From Pseudomonas sediminis (lineage in GTDB: Bacteria > Pseudomonadota > Gammaproteobacteria > Pseudomonadales > Pseudomonadaceae), in assembly GCF_039555755.1 (NCBI RefSeq), contig NZ_CP154631.1, forward strand, positions 248,001-312,000: 64,000 nucleotides of DNA. The letters are read 5' to 3'. Positions within the stretch are counted from its first letter, which is position 1, and each line of letters starts with the position of its first letter. Position numbers and translations under genes: made by a program. Positions 9,528-19,374 of the stretch are shown here, piece after piece. The notes beneath the pieces were generated by a model, which was given only the letters and a program-made list of their open reading frames with translations, searched no databases and was not told where the DNA came from.

Positions 9528-9899
9528 TTACGTCAGGCCGTCGCGCTCCAGGTGGTCGAGGTCCACCGCCTCGCCCGGCTTGGCGTGCAGCTTGGCACGA
9601 ATATCCTCGAAGATCGCGTCGTACTCGGCATGCGCCGACATGATCGGGCTATGGTTGGCGGGCAGACCATGCTTGGCCGTCAGCCGTGAAATCACGCTGG
9701 CGAAGTTGAATGCGGTATCGCGATGCATCTCAAAGACTTCTTCGAACGCCTTGCCGTCGATCTCGCCTACCAGGCGCCCGTGCAGCATGGGCCCCTCCTG
9801 CGGGTCCTCACGCACTTCATAGTAGAAATCGATGCTGTAACCGGGTTGACCGCTCTGGCCAGGAGGATTGCTGCGATGCAGATGGCCGGGTTCGAACAT
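9528..9899 (-). CDS. DUF5064 family protein
   Basis: A 123-residue soluble protein beginning MFEPGHLHRSN, which matches the Pseudomonas-specific DUF5064 family as I know it (MFEPGHLHR start, central FYYEVREDP and FEMHRDTAFNFAS). No catalytic or metal motif stands out and there is no signal peptide. The start is placed at 9899; an upstream ATG at 9932 gives 11 residues unlike the family. Function is unknown. It converges on bfd across a shared terminator. Confidence 0.8.
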   Translation of the reverse strand: MFEPGHLHRSNPPGQSGQPGYSIDFYYEVREDPQEGPMLHGRLVGEIDGKAFEEVFEMHRDTAFNFASVISRLTAKHGLPANHSPIMSAHAEYDAIFEDIRAKLHAKPGEAVDLDHLERDGLT

Positions 9900-9989
9900 G
9901 GGTTCATTCCTTTGTCTTGATGCTGCGCGCACCCGGACGGGCGTATCCGCAGAGTCTAGCCCGCGACCCGCAGCCCTGCATGCATCATT

Positions 9990-10307
9990 TCAGTGCAAAG
10001 CCGAACTACCTGCCCTCTCCTGTACCAGCACCCAGGGCGCCACCACCACCGCCCACAGTTGCGGATCACGCGTGAGCAGATCTTCGGCACGTGAATCTTC
10101 GAACTTGCACAGCAGGCCTTGGTTCATCCATTGCGCAACTCGAACCTGATCGTTCTCGGCCACGGCCTGCGCGACCGCCACCAGATCCTGATTGCCCTCG
10201 ACCCAGAGCAGCGCGCCACGAGCGAAGAATGGCTGCAGTTCCTGCCAGCGAATCGGCGCTGTCTCGCCGAGCAGCTTGGCATAGAGGGTGCTAGATTGAT
10301 CCGTCAT
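9990..10307 (-). CDS. DUF2288 family protein
   Basis: A 105-residue product with MTDQSSTLYAKLLGETAPIRWQELQPFFARGALLWV at its start and LLTRDPQLWAVVVAPWVLVQER near its end, the signature blocks of the DUF2288 family. It is small, soluble and without signal peptide. The family has no established function that I know of. It is transcribed away from braC; the roughly 290 bp between them holds only a short hairpin (about 10525-10545) and presumably the braC promoter. Confidence 0.82.
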   Translation of the reverse strand: MTDQSSTLYAKLLGETAPIRWQELQPFFARGALLWVEGNQDLVAVAQAVAENDQVRVAQWMNQGLLCKFEDSRAEDLLTRDPQLWAVVVAPWVLVQERAGSSALH

Positions 10308-10601
10308 GGTGTGTCCCGTGTCGATGACTTTGAATGGTGGCGCGCAATGATAGCGCCGGCGGCATCCCAGGCAACCGCACGACGTTCAGCAGCCAGCCCA
10401 GGCCACGCCGTATTTCTATACATTCCTTGCAATTTAGCGACACCCCCGTGTTTCGCCTCCAACTGCCGGCTTTTCAAGGCGCAAATGCGCGCTCTACACT
10501 GTTCCGGTACAGTTGCCGGAGGCACTACCGGGGTTACAGACCCGGTTCTGCAGCTTCGGCCGCAAGAACTACAACAACGAAAACATAAGAGTGGAGCACT
10601 C

Positions 10602-11720
10602 ATGAACAAGGCTAAGCAGATTTCCAAGCTGTTCGCGGCAATGGCACTGGCGGGGGCGGCCAGTTATTCGATGGCAGCCGACAACATCAAGATCGCCCTG
10701 GCTGGCCCGGTAACCGGCGCAGTTGCCCAGTACGGCGAAATGCAGTTCATCGGCGCCAAGATGGCCATCGAGCAGATCAACAAGGCTGGCGGCGTGAATG
10801 GCGCCCAGCTCGAAGGCGTGGTCTACGACGACGCCTGCGATCCCAAGCAGGCCGTTGCCGTGGCTAACAAGATCGTCAACGACGGCGTCAAGTTCGTGGT
10901 TGGCCACCTGTGCTCCAGCTCCACTCAGCCGGCCTCGGACATCTACGAAGACGAAGGCATCCTGATGATCACCGCGGCCTCCACCAGCCCGGACATCACC
11001 GCTCGCGGTTACGAACTGGTGTTCCGCACCATCGGCCTGGACAGCCTGCAAGGCCCGACCGCAGGCAACTTCATCGCTGACCACATCAAGCCGAAGACCG
11101 TTGCCGTCATCCACGACAAGCAGCAGTACGGTGAAGGCATCGCCACTGCAGTCAAGCAGACCCTGGAAAGCAAAGGCGTGAAGGTTTCCCTGTTCGAAGG
11201 CATCAACGCCGGCGACAAGGACTTCTCCGCACTGATCGCCAAGCTCAATCAAGCGGGCGTCGATTTCGTCTACTACGGCGGCTACCACCCGGAACTGGGC
11301 CTGCTGCTGCGCCAGACCAAAGAGCGCGGCCTGAACGTCAAGTTCATGGGTCCGGAAGGCGTCGGCAACTCCGAAATCTCCGCCATTGCCGGCCCGGCTT
11401 CCGAAGGTCTGCTGGTAACCCTGCCGAAGTCCTTCGACCAGGATCCGAAGAACCAGGCGCTGGTAGAAGCCTTCAAGGCCAAGAACGAAGACTCGAGCGG
11501 TCCGTTCGTGTTCCCGGCCTACGCTGCTGTTCAGGTGATCGCCGAAGGCATCGAGAAAGCCGGCGACACCGATACCGCCAAGGTAGCAGCTGCGCTGCGC
11601 TCCAACAGCTTCGACACTCCCACCGGCACCCTGGCCTTCGACGAGAAGGGCGACCTGAAGGACTTCAGCTTCGTGGTGTACGAGTGGCACCAGGACGGCA
11701 CCAAGTCCGAAGCCAAGTAA
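10602..11720 (+). CDS. braC: Branched-chain amino-acid binding protein BraC
   Basis: BraC is the periplasmic receptor of the high-affinity Leu/Ile/Val(/Ala/Thr) ABC importer. The 372-residue product has a signal peptide (about 1-26, SYSMAADNIKIALAGP) followed by the type I periplasmic-binding fold with SSSTQPASDIYEDEGILMITAASTSP, the ligand-contact region. The ATG at 10602 is chosen because the signal peptide begins there; the frame is open far upstream but without coding character. A strong terminator follows, then braD; partial readthrough would give more BraC than membrane components, the usual pattern for such operons. Confidence 0.96.
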   Translation: MNKAKQISKLFAAMALAGAASYSMAADNIKIALAGPVTGAVAQYGEMQFIGAKMAIEQINKAGGVNGAQLEGVVYDDACDPKQAVAVANKIVNDGVKFVVGHLCSSSTQPASDIYEDEGILMITAASTSPDITARGYELVFRTIGLDSLQGPTAGNFIADHIKPKTVAVIHDKQQYGEGIATAVKQTLESKGVKVSLFEGINAGDKDFSALIAKLNQAGVDFVYYGGYHPELGLLLRQTKERGLNVKFMGPEGVGNSEISAIAGPASEGLLVTLPKSFDQDPKNQALVEAFKAKNEDSSGPFVFPAYAAVQVIAEGIEKAGDTDTAKVAAALRSNSFDTPTGTLAFDEKGDLKDFSFVVYEWHQDGTKSEAK

Positions 11721-11736
11721 GCTTCCCGTCTGAGCC

Positions 11737-11770
11737 AAAGCCCACTGCGCGAGCAGTGGGCTTTGTTTAT
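11737..11770 (+). terminator. Terminator or attenuator between braC and braD
   Basis: AAAGCCCACTGC-GCGA-GCAGTGGGCTTT is a perfect 12-bp stem followed by a short T-rich tail. It probably limits readthrough from braC into braDEFG. Confidence 0.85.
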
Positions 11771-11836
11771 TAGAAGAATTCCGGCCTCGCGCTGCGCCAC
11801 AAGCGCCGCTTTACGCAAGCGCCCAGGAGTTAGGCA

Positions 11837-12756
<920 letters not shown>

Positions 12757-12760
<4 letters not shown>

Positions 12761-14028
12761 GCACCGCCATTACCAAGAATCTCAAATCCGCGATTTTCAG
12801 CGCCCTGCTGGTGCTGATCATCTCCTACCCGGTTCTGGGCCTGAAACTCTCCACCGTCGGCATCAGCCTGCGCGTGGAAGGCGCCACCGCCTTCGAACTC
12901 TGGTGTATCGGCGGCGCTGCTACGCTGATTTTCCTTTGGCAATTGCTGCGCGACCGGCTGACCCCGGCCTGGGCCAAGCTGCCCAAACTGCCCAGCGGTT
13001 CCGGTGAGATCGGTAACTTCCTCACCCTGCCTTCCACCCAGCGCTGGATCATTCTGGCGATGGTCATGGTGGCACTGGTTTGGCCGTTCTTCGCCAGCCG
13101 CGGCTCGGTGGATATCGCCACGCTGATCCTGATCTACGTGATGCTCGGCCTCGGCCTGAACATCGTGGTCGGTCTGGCCGGTCTGCTCGACCTGGGTTAC
13201 GTCGGTTTCTACGCCGTAGGCGCCTACAGCTACGCGATCCTGGCTCACTACTTCGGCCTGGGCTTCTGGATCTGCCTGCCGCTGGCCGGCATGATGGCGG
13301 CGCTGTTCGGCTTCCTGCTGGGCTTCCCGGTACTACGCCTGCGCGGTGACTACCTGGCCATCGTGACCCTCGGTTTCGGCGAGATCATCCGTATCCTGCT
13401 GCGCAACCTCACCGAGTACACCGGCGGCCCCAACGGCCTGAGCATCGCCAACGAGAACAAACCGACCCTGTTCGGTCTGTCCTTCGAGCGCCGTGTGCCG
13501 GCCGATATGCCGACCTTTCATGGCTACTTCGAAATCGCCTACAACTCGCAGTACAAGGTGATCTTCCTCTATCTGATCGCCCTGCTGCTGGTGCTGCTGA
13601 CCCTGTTTCTGGTCAACCGCCTGCTGCGTATGCCGATCGGCCGTGCCTGGGAAGCGCTGCGTGAAGACGAGATTGCCTGCCGTGCGCTGGGCCTGAACCC
13701 GACCGTGATCAAGCTCTCGGCCTTCACCATCGGTGCCAGCTTGGCCGGTTTCGCCGGCAGCTTCTTCGCTGCCCGTCAGGGCCTGGTGACGCCGGAGTCG
13801 TTCACCTTCATCGAGTCGGCGATGATCCTCGCTATCGTCGTGCTGGGTGGCATGGGTTCACAGCTGGGCGTGATTCTCGCGGCCATCATCATGGTGATGC
13901 TGCAGGAGATGCGTGAGCTGAGCGAGTACCGCATGCTGTTCTTCGGTCTGGTCATGATCTTCATGATGATCTGGCGCCCGCAAGGGTTGCTGCCGATGCA
14001 ACGTCCCCACCTGGAGCTGAAGCGATGA
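12757..14028 (+). CDS. braE: Branched-chain amino-acid permease BraE (LivM)
   Basis: BraE is the second permease of the importer and pairs with BraD. The 423-residue protein is of the long LivM type with an N-terminal extension of about 100 residues (two or three membrane helices) before the LivM core [28 protein letters not shown]. The cytoplasmic ATPase-contact loop [21 protein letters not shown] and the late block [18 protein letters not shown] are clear. It overlaps braD and braF by 4 bp each. Confidence 0.96.
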
Positions 14029-14792
14029 GCCGCACGATTCTCGAAGTAAGCGGCCTGTCCATGCGTTTCGGCGGCCTGCTGGCCGTCAACGGGGTGGGCC
14101 TGAACGTCAAGGAAAAGCAGGTGGTCTCTATGATCGGCCCGAATGGTGCCGGCAAGACCACCGTGTTCAACTGCCTGACCGGCTTCTACCAGCCGAGCTC
14201 CGGCAGCATCCGCCTCAATGGCGAAGCGATCGAAGGCCTGCCCGGCCACAAGATCGCCCGCAAAGGTGTGGTACGGACTTTCCAGAACGTACGTCTGTTC
14301 AAGGACATGACGGCGGTGGAAAACCTGCTGGTGGCCCAGCATCGCCACCTCAACACCGGCTACCTGGCCGGCCTGTTCAAGACCCCGGGGTTTCGCCGCA
14401 GCGAACGCGAGGCCATGGATTTTGCCGCCTACTGGCTGGAGCAGGTCAACCTGGTGGACTTCGCCAACCGTAGCGCCGGCACCCTGGCCTATGGTCAGCA
14501 GCGTCGCCTGGAAATCGCCCGCTGCATGATGACGCGCCCGAGCATCCTCATGCTCGACGAGCCGGCCGCCGGTCTCAACCCGCGTGAAACCGAAGACCTG
14601 AAAGCGCTGATCAGCGTGCTGCGTGACGAGCACAATGTCACCGTGCTGCTGATCGAGCACGACATGAAGCTGGTGATGAGCATTTCCGACCACATCTACG
14701 TGATCAACCAGGGCACTCCCCTGGCCGACGGCACGCCGGACGATATCCGCAACAACCCGGACGTGATCAAAGCCTATCTGGGGGAGGCGTAA
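14025..14792 (+). CDS. braF: Branched-chain amino-acid ATPase BraF (LivG)
   Basis: BraF is one of the two ATPase subunits of the importer at the inner face of the membrane. The 255-residue product has Walker [10 protein letters not shown], the ABC signature region [13 protein letters not shown], Walker [15 protein letters not shown] and the switch histidine in LLIEHDM. The signature reads LAYGQQR rather than LSGGQ, which is normal for LivG. It overlaps braE by 4 bp and is 3 bp from braG. Confidence 0.96.
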   Translation: MSRTILEVSGLSMRFGGLLAVNGVGLNVKEKQVVSMIGPNGAGKTTVFNCLTGFYQPSSGSIRLNGEAIEGLPGHKIARKGVVRTFQNVRLFKDMTAVENLLVAQHRHLNTGYLAGLFKTPGFRRSEREAMDFAAYWLEQVNLVDFANRSAGTLAYGQQRRLEIARCMMTRPSILMLDEPAAGLNPRETEDLKALISVLRDEHNVTVLLIEHDMKLVMSISDHIYVINQGTPLADGTPDDIRNNPDVIKAYLGEA

Positions 14793-14795
14793 TCC

Positions 14796-15497
14796 ATGCT
14801 CAGCTTCAACAACGTCTCAACCTTCTACGGCAAGATCCAGGCGCTGCACGATGTAAGCATCGAAGTGCAGAAAGGCGAGATCGTCACCCTGATCGGCGCC
14901 AACGGTGCCGGCAAGTCGACCCTGCTGATGACCCTGTGCGGCAACCCGCGCGCCACCAGTGGCAGCATCCGTTACATGGGTGAAGAGCTGGTGGGCATGG
15001 ACACCCCGGAGATCATGCGCAAGAGCATCGCCATCGTGCCGGAAGGCCGTCGCGTGTTCGCCCGTCTGACCGTCGAGGAAAACCTGGCCATGGGCGGCTT
15101 CTTCGGTGACAAGGCGGACAATCAGGAGCAACTGGACAAGGTCCTGCACCTGTTCCCGCGCCTGAAGGAACGCTTCGCCCAACGCGCCGGCACCATGAGC
15201 GGCGGCGAGCAGCAGATGCTCGCCATCGGCCGTGCCTTGATGAGCAAGCCTAACCTGCTGCTGCTCGACGAGCCGTCGCTGGGTCTGGCGCCGATCATCA
15301 TCCAGCAGATCTTCGACATCATCGAGCAACTGCGCAAAGACGGCGTGACCGTGTTCCTGGTCGAGCAGAACGCCAACCAGGCGCTGAAGCTGGCCGATCG
15401 CGGTTATGTGCTGGAGAACGGCCATATCGTCATGCGCGGTAGCGGCGAAGAGCTGCTCAACGACCCCAAGGTACGCGACGCCTACCTTGGCGGCTAA
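14796..15497 (+). CDS. braG: Branched-chain amino-acid ATPase BraG (LivF)
   Basis: BraG is the second ATPase of the importer and dimerises with BraF. The 233-residue product has Walker A GANGAGKST, signature MSGGEQQMLAIGRALM, Walker B LLLLDEPSLGLAP and switch LVEQNANQAL, the LivF pattern. It is the last gene of the bra operon; a GC-rich terminator at 15517-15546 and then REP repeats follow. Confidence 0.96.
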   Translation: MLSFNNVSTFYGKIQALHDVSIEVQKGEIVTLIGANGAGKSTLLMTLCGNPRATSGSIRYMGEELVGMDTPEIMRKSIAIVPEGRRVFARLTVEENLAMGGFFGDKADNQEQLDKVLHLFPRLKERFAQRAGTMSGGEQQMLAIGRALMSKPNLLLLDEPSLGLAPIIIQQIFDIIEQLRKDGVTVFLVEQNANQALKLADRGYVLENGHIVMRGSGEELLNDPKVRDAYLGG

Positions 15498-15516
15498 GCG
15501 CACCCTGCGACATCGG

Positions 15517-15546
15517 AACCGCCCTTCGGGGCGGTTTCTTTTTATC
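15517..15546 (+). terminator. Terminator of the bra operon
   Basis: GAACCGCCC-TTC-GGGGCGGTTTC with a following TTTTT tract, 20 bp after the braG stop. Confidence 0.9.
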
Positions 15547-15576
15547 CGTGGGAGTGCCACGGCCCGCATTGACTGG

Positions 15577-15647
15577 ATCGCCCGCAAGCGGGCTCCTACA
15601 AACAACAAGACCACCGCCTCCTGTAGGAGCCGGCTTGCCGGCGATCA
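15577..15647. repeat. REP pair (inverted)
   Basis: Two Pseudomonas REP-type palindromic units in opposite orientation: GCCCGCAAGCGGGCTCCTAC and, facing it, GTAGGAGCCGGCTTGCCGGC. They lie between the bra terminator and the next gene. Confidence 0.8.
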
Positions 15648-15744
15648 TGGTCTGCTGGCGAACTCTTAAGCGAATATTTCCACCCTCTTGCGTCAAATGT
15701 ACCGGGTATTAGTCTCAACAACTCTGCCCTCACGAGCCCAGATC

Positions 15745-16605
15745 ATGCGCAAGCCTCTGCTCCTGCTATTGGCCATCACCCTGCTGCTGGGCGCGTGCAG
15801 CCGTGTCGGCCTGGCCTATCGCAACCTCGATTGGCTGATCCCGTGGAAGCTGGGCGACTACGTGGCGCTGACCAGCGAGCAGAGCGCCTGGTTCAAACCC
15901 CAGCTGCAAGAACATTTGGCCTGGCATTGCAGCGTCGAGCTGCCGCGCTATCTCGACTGGCTGCAACGCAGTCAGCAGGCACTGAGTAGCAGTGACAGCG
16001 AGCTGATGGCCAGCCAGTTGGCCGACTTCGAACAAGCCATGCAGCGCATCGCTGTGGAAATAACCCCCAGCACCATCGAGCTGCTGCGCGGCCTCAGCCC
16101 GCGTCAGGTCGATCAGCTGTTGGCGGCCATCGACGAGCAAAACGCCAAGCTGCGTGAGGAGTTTCTCGAGCCGTCCGTGCAGGAGCAGATCAGCCGGCGC
16201 GCCGAGCGCATGGAGGAGCGCCTGCAACCCTGGTTCGGCACCTTGAACGCCGAGCAGCGCGAGCGGGTGCAGAGCTGGGCACAGGGCCTAGGGGAACAGA
16301 ACCAGATCTGGCTGGAAAACCGCATGGCCTGGCAACAGGCACTGCGTGAGGCGCTGGAAGTGCGCCGTGGCGACGACTTCGCTGCGCGCATGACTGCCCT
16401 GCTGCAACAGCGCGAGCGCTTCTACACCAGCGCCTACCAGGCCAGCTTTGATAAGAATCGTCAGGCCATGGCCGAGATGATCGTCGACCTGGTCGCCCAG
16501 GCTGACTCAAAACAGATGGCGCGAGCCGACAAGCGCCTGAAAAGCCTTCATGCCGATCTGGCTGCGCAGCAGTGCAAAGCTGATCAGGCAGTTGCGCGGC
16601 GCTAA
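15745..16605 (+). CDS. DUF6279-type lipoprotein
   Basis: A 286-residue predicted outer-membrane lipoprotein. The signal peptide MRKPLLLLLAITLLLGACSRVG has a lipobox LGAC, and the residue after Cys is Ser, compatible with outer-membrane sorting. The mature part is helical and charged, with conserved-looking SRVGLAYRNLDWLIPWKLGDYVAL directly after the lipobox, which I associate with the DUF6279 lipoprotein family. The ATG at 15745 is chosen because it starts the signal peptide. Function is unknown. Confidence 0.8.
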   Translation: MRKPLLLLLAITLLLGACSRVGLAYRNLDWLIPWKLGDYVALTSEQSAWFKPQLQEHLAWHCSVELPRYLDWLQRSQQALSSSDSELMASQLADFEQAMQRIAVEITPSTIELLRGLSPRQVDQLLAAIDEQNAKLREEFLEPSVQEQISRRAERMEERLQPWFGTLNAEQRERVQSWAQGLGEQNQIWLENRMAWQQALREALEVRRGDDFAARMTALLQQRERFYTSAYQASFDKNRQAMAEMIVDLVAQADSKQMARADKRLKSLHADLAAQQCKADQAVARR

Positions 16606-16627
16606 GCAGGCCTCGTCGGCAGCGGGC

Positions 16628-17317
16628 TCAGAGCGCCGGCAAGCGCCAGTCGATGGGCGTCATGCCATTCTGGCTGAGGAACTGATTGCAACGGCTGAAG
16701 TGGCCGTTACCAATGAAGCCGCGATGCGCCGACAACGGTGACGGGTGCGGCGAGCGCAGCACCAGGTGCTTGGTCGGGTCGATCAGGCGCTGCTTGCCCT
16801 GAGCGTGGCTGCCCCAGAGCAGGAACACCAGCTTGTCCTGATGCTCGCTGACCACTTCGATCACCCGGTCGGTAAAGAACTGCCAGCCCTTGCCCGCATG
16901 CGAGCCAGCGTTGGCGCGCTCGACGGTCAACGAGGTGTTGAGCAGCAGCACGCCCTGATCGGCCCAGCTCTGCAGGTAACCATGGGCCGGAATGTCGATG
17001 TTCAGGTCGCGCTTGAGCTCCTTGTAGATATTCACCAGTGACGGCGGCGTCTGCACGCCCGGCTGCACGGAGAAGCACAGGCCATGGGCCTGACCGGGAC
17101 CGTGGTACGGGTCCTGGCCGATGATCACCACCTTGACCTGATCCAGCGGCGTGGAATTGAGCGCATTGAAGATCAGTGGGCCCGGCGGATAGATTTCCTT
17201 GCCGGCCGCCTTCTCCGCCTGCAGGAACGCACGCAGCTCGCTCATGTAAGGCTTGTCGAACTCCTCACGCAGCGCGTGTTTCCAGCTGGCTTCGAGCTTG
17301 ATGCGATCGTCGGTCAT
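16628..17317 (-). CDS. ung: Uracil-DNA glycosylase
   Basis: Ung removes uracil from DNA, starting base excision repair. The 229-residue product contains the catalytic water-activating motif [32 protein letters not shown] for uracil recognition, the LLWGSHAQ block, and the minor-groove loop [21 protein letters not shown] with the conserved histidine. All motifs and the length are typical of family 1. The start MTDDRIKLE at 17317 is preferred over an upstream in-frame ATG at 17380. Confidence 0.97.
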   Translation of the reverse strand: MTDDRIKLEASWKHALREEFDKPYMSELRAFLQAEKAAGKEIYPPGPLIFNALNSTPLDQVKVVIIGQDPYHGPGQAHGLCFSVQPGVQTPPSLVNIYKELKRDLNIDIPAHGYLQSWADQGVLLLNTSLTVERANAGSHAGKGWQFFTDRVIEVVSEHQDKLVFLLWGSHAQGKQRLIDPTKHLVLRSPHPSPLSAHRGFIGNGHFSRCNQFLSQNGMTPIDWRLPAL

Positions 17318-17463
17318 GCGGTTTTCCTGCAGGGTCAAAACAAGTGCAGGCACGCTAGTGAAGGGGGCCGGGCAAGTCAAGGCAACAGCTGTGCATCGGC
17401 TTTAGGCCAAGGCTCTGCTAGCATCTCAATACGCCGCAGCGGTTCCACGGAAGCCCCGCCATC

Positions 17464-18279
17464 ATGTCGCTGTCCCCCGAAGCCATCCGCTTCGCCCTGC
17501 TCACCCGCTTTCTCAAAGGTCAGGCCAAAGTGCCGCAAATGCCGGAAGCGGCCATGCGCATTCGCCAACTGCTGGACGACCCACGCACCTCGCTGGAACA
17601 ACTGGCGCGGGTGATCAACAGTGATCCCCCGCTGGCCGCCTATCTCATGCAGTTCGCCGAAAGCCCGTTGATTCGTGGGGCGCGGCCCTGCGTGTCGATG
17701 CGCGACCTGCTCGCCCGAATCGGCACCCGCCAACTTGGCACGCTGATACTGGGGTTCACCGCGCGCAATCTCTTCGCCAGCGAAGAAAAAGCCCTGCAGC
17801 AAGCCTTTCGCCAGCGCTGGCGCAAGGCTCGCGAACGTGCCGCGTTCTGTGCCGCCCTGGCGCAGCGCTGCAACCAGCCACTCGATGAAGCCATGCTCGC
17901 TGGCCTGCTGCAGGATATCGGCAGCCTGCCATTGCTCGCGGAGCTGGAGCATTGGCCGGATTTCCCGCGTGATGCCGAGCCGTTGGATGGGCTCTGCGAT
18001 TACCTCTCCGGAGACATCGGTGCGCTGGTGCTGACGCGCTGGCAGGTACCGACCACGCTGATCGAGTGCGCCAGGCAACGTAACAAATGGCTGCACGATC
18101 ACGACGGCAAAGCCGACCTGACCGACCTGGTGCTGCTGGCCAGCGCGTTGCAGATACAACCGGCGAAGCTGTCCGAGCCCCTGCCCGCGCAGCGCCGACT
18201 GGGGCTTGAACAACCACTGGCCAGCCTGCGCGAAGAGCTACTGGCCGAGCAACAGCTGTGGCTGCGCATGCTGGCCTGA
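17464..18279 (+). CDS. HDOD domain protein
   Basis: A 271-residue cytoplasmic protein in which an HDOD domain (about residues 15-215) covers most of the length: KVPQMPEAAMRIRQLLDDPRTSLEQLARVINSDPPLAAYLMQFAES at the start and LAGLLQDIGSLPLLAELE in the middle. HDOD proteins usually act in signalling or stress regulation and are HD-related but often lack the metal-binding histidine-aspartate pair, as here (QDIG instead of HDIG). No second domain is present. It lies next to ung, as in the Pseudomonas locus I recall as PA0749-PA0750. Confidence 0.85.
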   Translation: MSLSPEAIRFALLTRFLKGQAKVPQMPEAAMRIRQLLDDPRTSLEQLARVINSDPPLAAYLMQFAESPLIRGARPCVSMRDLLARIGTRQLGTLILGFTARNLFASEEKALQQAFRQRWRKARERAAFCAALAQRCNQPLDEAMLAGLLQDIGSLPLLAELEHWPDFPRDAEPLDGLCDYLSGDIGALVLTRWQVPTTLIECARQRNKWLHDHDGKADLTDLVLLASALQIQPAKLSEPLPAQRRLGLEQPLASLREELLAEQQLWLRMLA

Positions 18280-18368
18280 GCGCCTATGGCCGATAGATCA
18301 CGTTGCCTTGAATACCCAGGCGGTACTCATGGCGCCCCTGCCACGAGCGAGATATGCCGGGCCCTCCC

Positions 18369-19253
18369 CTACCCCTGATGCAGCGCCCGGTAATGACTGG
18401 GCGCCATGCCCACCACCTTGCGAAACAGCCGTGAGAAGTAATAGGGATCGTCGTAGCCAAGCTGCTCGGCGACCTGACGCACTTCGGCATCGCCACGGTC
18501 GAGCAGGCGACAGGCCAGGGCCATCTTCAACTGAATGAAATCCTGGATCGGCGCATGGCCGGTCAGCGCGCGGTAGGTCTTGGCGAAGTGAAAGCGCGAC
18601 AGCTTGAACTGTGCAGCCAGCTCATCGAGGTTGAGGCTGCCGTGTAGGTGCTCGCGCATCACCGCCTGCACCGCCTCGATATCCAGCACGCGCCCGGACT
18701 TGAGGTTGACCCGCGCCGGTAGCACGGCCAGCGAGCTGAGCATCGCCTGCAAACGGTGCGCAGCATGAATGAAGGGCAAAGCGTTGAGGCCCTGGCGCTG
18801 CAAACCCAGCAACGCCTCGAAGTCTCCGATCAGCCGCGGCTGCACGCCGATACGCCGCAGCGTTTGCGTGCCCAGTAGGCGCAGGAAGTCTTCGCCAAAG
18901 CTGCCGTCGAAGTGCACCCAGTAGATCGTCCAGGGGTTATGCAGGTCAGCGCCATAGGCATGCGCAGCGTCCTTGGGCAGCAGCAACAAATCGCCAGCAG
19001 CGACCTCAAATCGTCCATCCGATGTTTCCAACCACCCCTTGCCCGAGCGGCAGTAGATCAGCAGATGGTCATCCGGTTGCGCGCGGCGCATCTGGTGACC
19101 GGTTGCATCGGGGTAGAAGCCGATGGCCAATGGATAGCACCCAGCGCTCAAGGCATGGCGCGCCAGCAGGCGGCGCAGGCGCGGTGGCGTGATGAAGCGT
19201 TGCCCACCGACAGGCAACGGCCAATTGGAGGTTTCCACCCGCATTCCCACCAC
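18369..19253 (-). CDS. AraC-family regulator of the downstream catabolic operon (MmsR-like)
   Basis: A 290-294-residue AraC/XylS regulator. The N-terminal half is a cupin-type sensing domain (MRRAQPDDHLLIYCRSGKGWLET, AGDLLLLPKDAAHAY). The C-terminal 100 residues form the double helix-turn-helix with LNLDELAAQFKLSRFHFAKTYRALTG and VRQVAEQLGYDDPYYFSRLFRKVVGMAPSHYR. It is divergent from the dehydrogenase gene at 19375 and resembles MmsR, the activator of mmsAB. An AAGGAG motif favours a GTG start at 19253 or 19250 over the ATG at 19244. Two direct repeats in the intergenic region are likely binding sites. Confidence 0.88.
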   Translation of the reverse strand: MVGMRVETSNWPLPVGGQRFITPPRLRRLLARHALSAGCYPLAIGFYPDATGHQMRRAQPDDHLLIYCRSGKGWLETSDGRFEVAAGDLLLLPKDAAHAYGADLHNPWTIYWVHFDGSFGEDFLRLLGTQTLRRIGVQPRLIGDFEALLGLQRQGLNALPFIHAAHRLQAMLSSLAVLPARVNLKSGRVLDIEAVQAVMREHLHGSLNLDELAAQFKLSRFHFAKTYRALTGHAPIQDFIQLKMALACRLLDRGDAEVRQVAEQLGYDDPYYFSRLFRKVVGMAPSHYRALHQG

Positions 19254-19281
19254 ACCACTCCTTGCCAGCCTGATCGAATGA

Positions 19282-19317
19282 CAAGATCGTCCATCCCAAG
19301 CCCAAGATCGTCAATCC
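19282..19317 (+). promoter_or_regulatory. Direct repeats, probable AraC-type operator
   Basis: CAAGATCGTCCATCC at 19282-19296 recurs as CAAGATCGTCAATCC at 19303-19317, a 21-bp period, which is two helical turns. The second copy sits where the -35 of a promoter with a TATAAA -10 (19338-19343) would be, the layout of class II activation by AraC-family proteins. Confidence 0.75.
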
Positions 19318-19374
19318 ACAAACGGGCATCCAATGGCTATAAAAGGTCCCATACAAGAACAACAGGAGGCGACC

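Noticed and set aside
10119..10601. In-frame upstream extension of braC
   Set aside because: The signal peptide begins at 10602 and the 161 upstream codons overlap the DUF2288 gene on the other strand.
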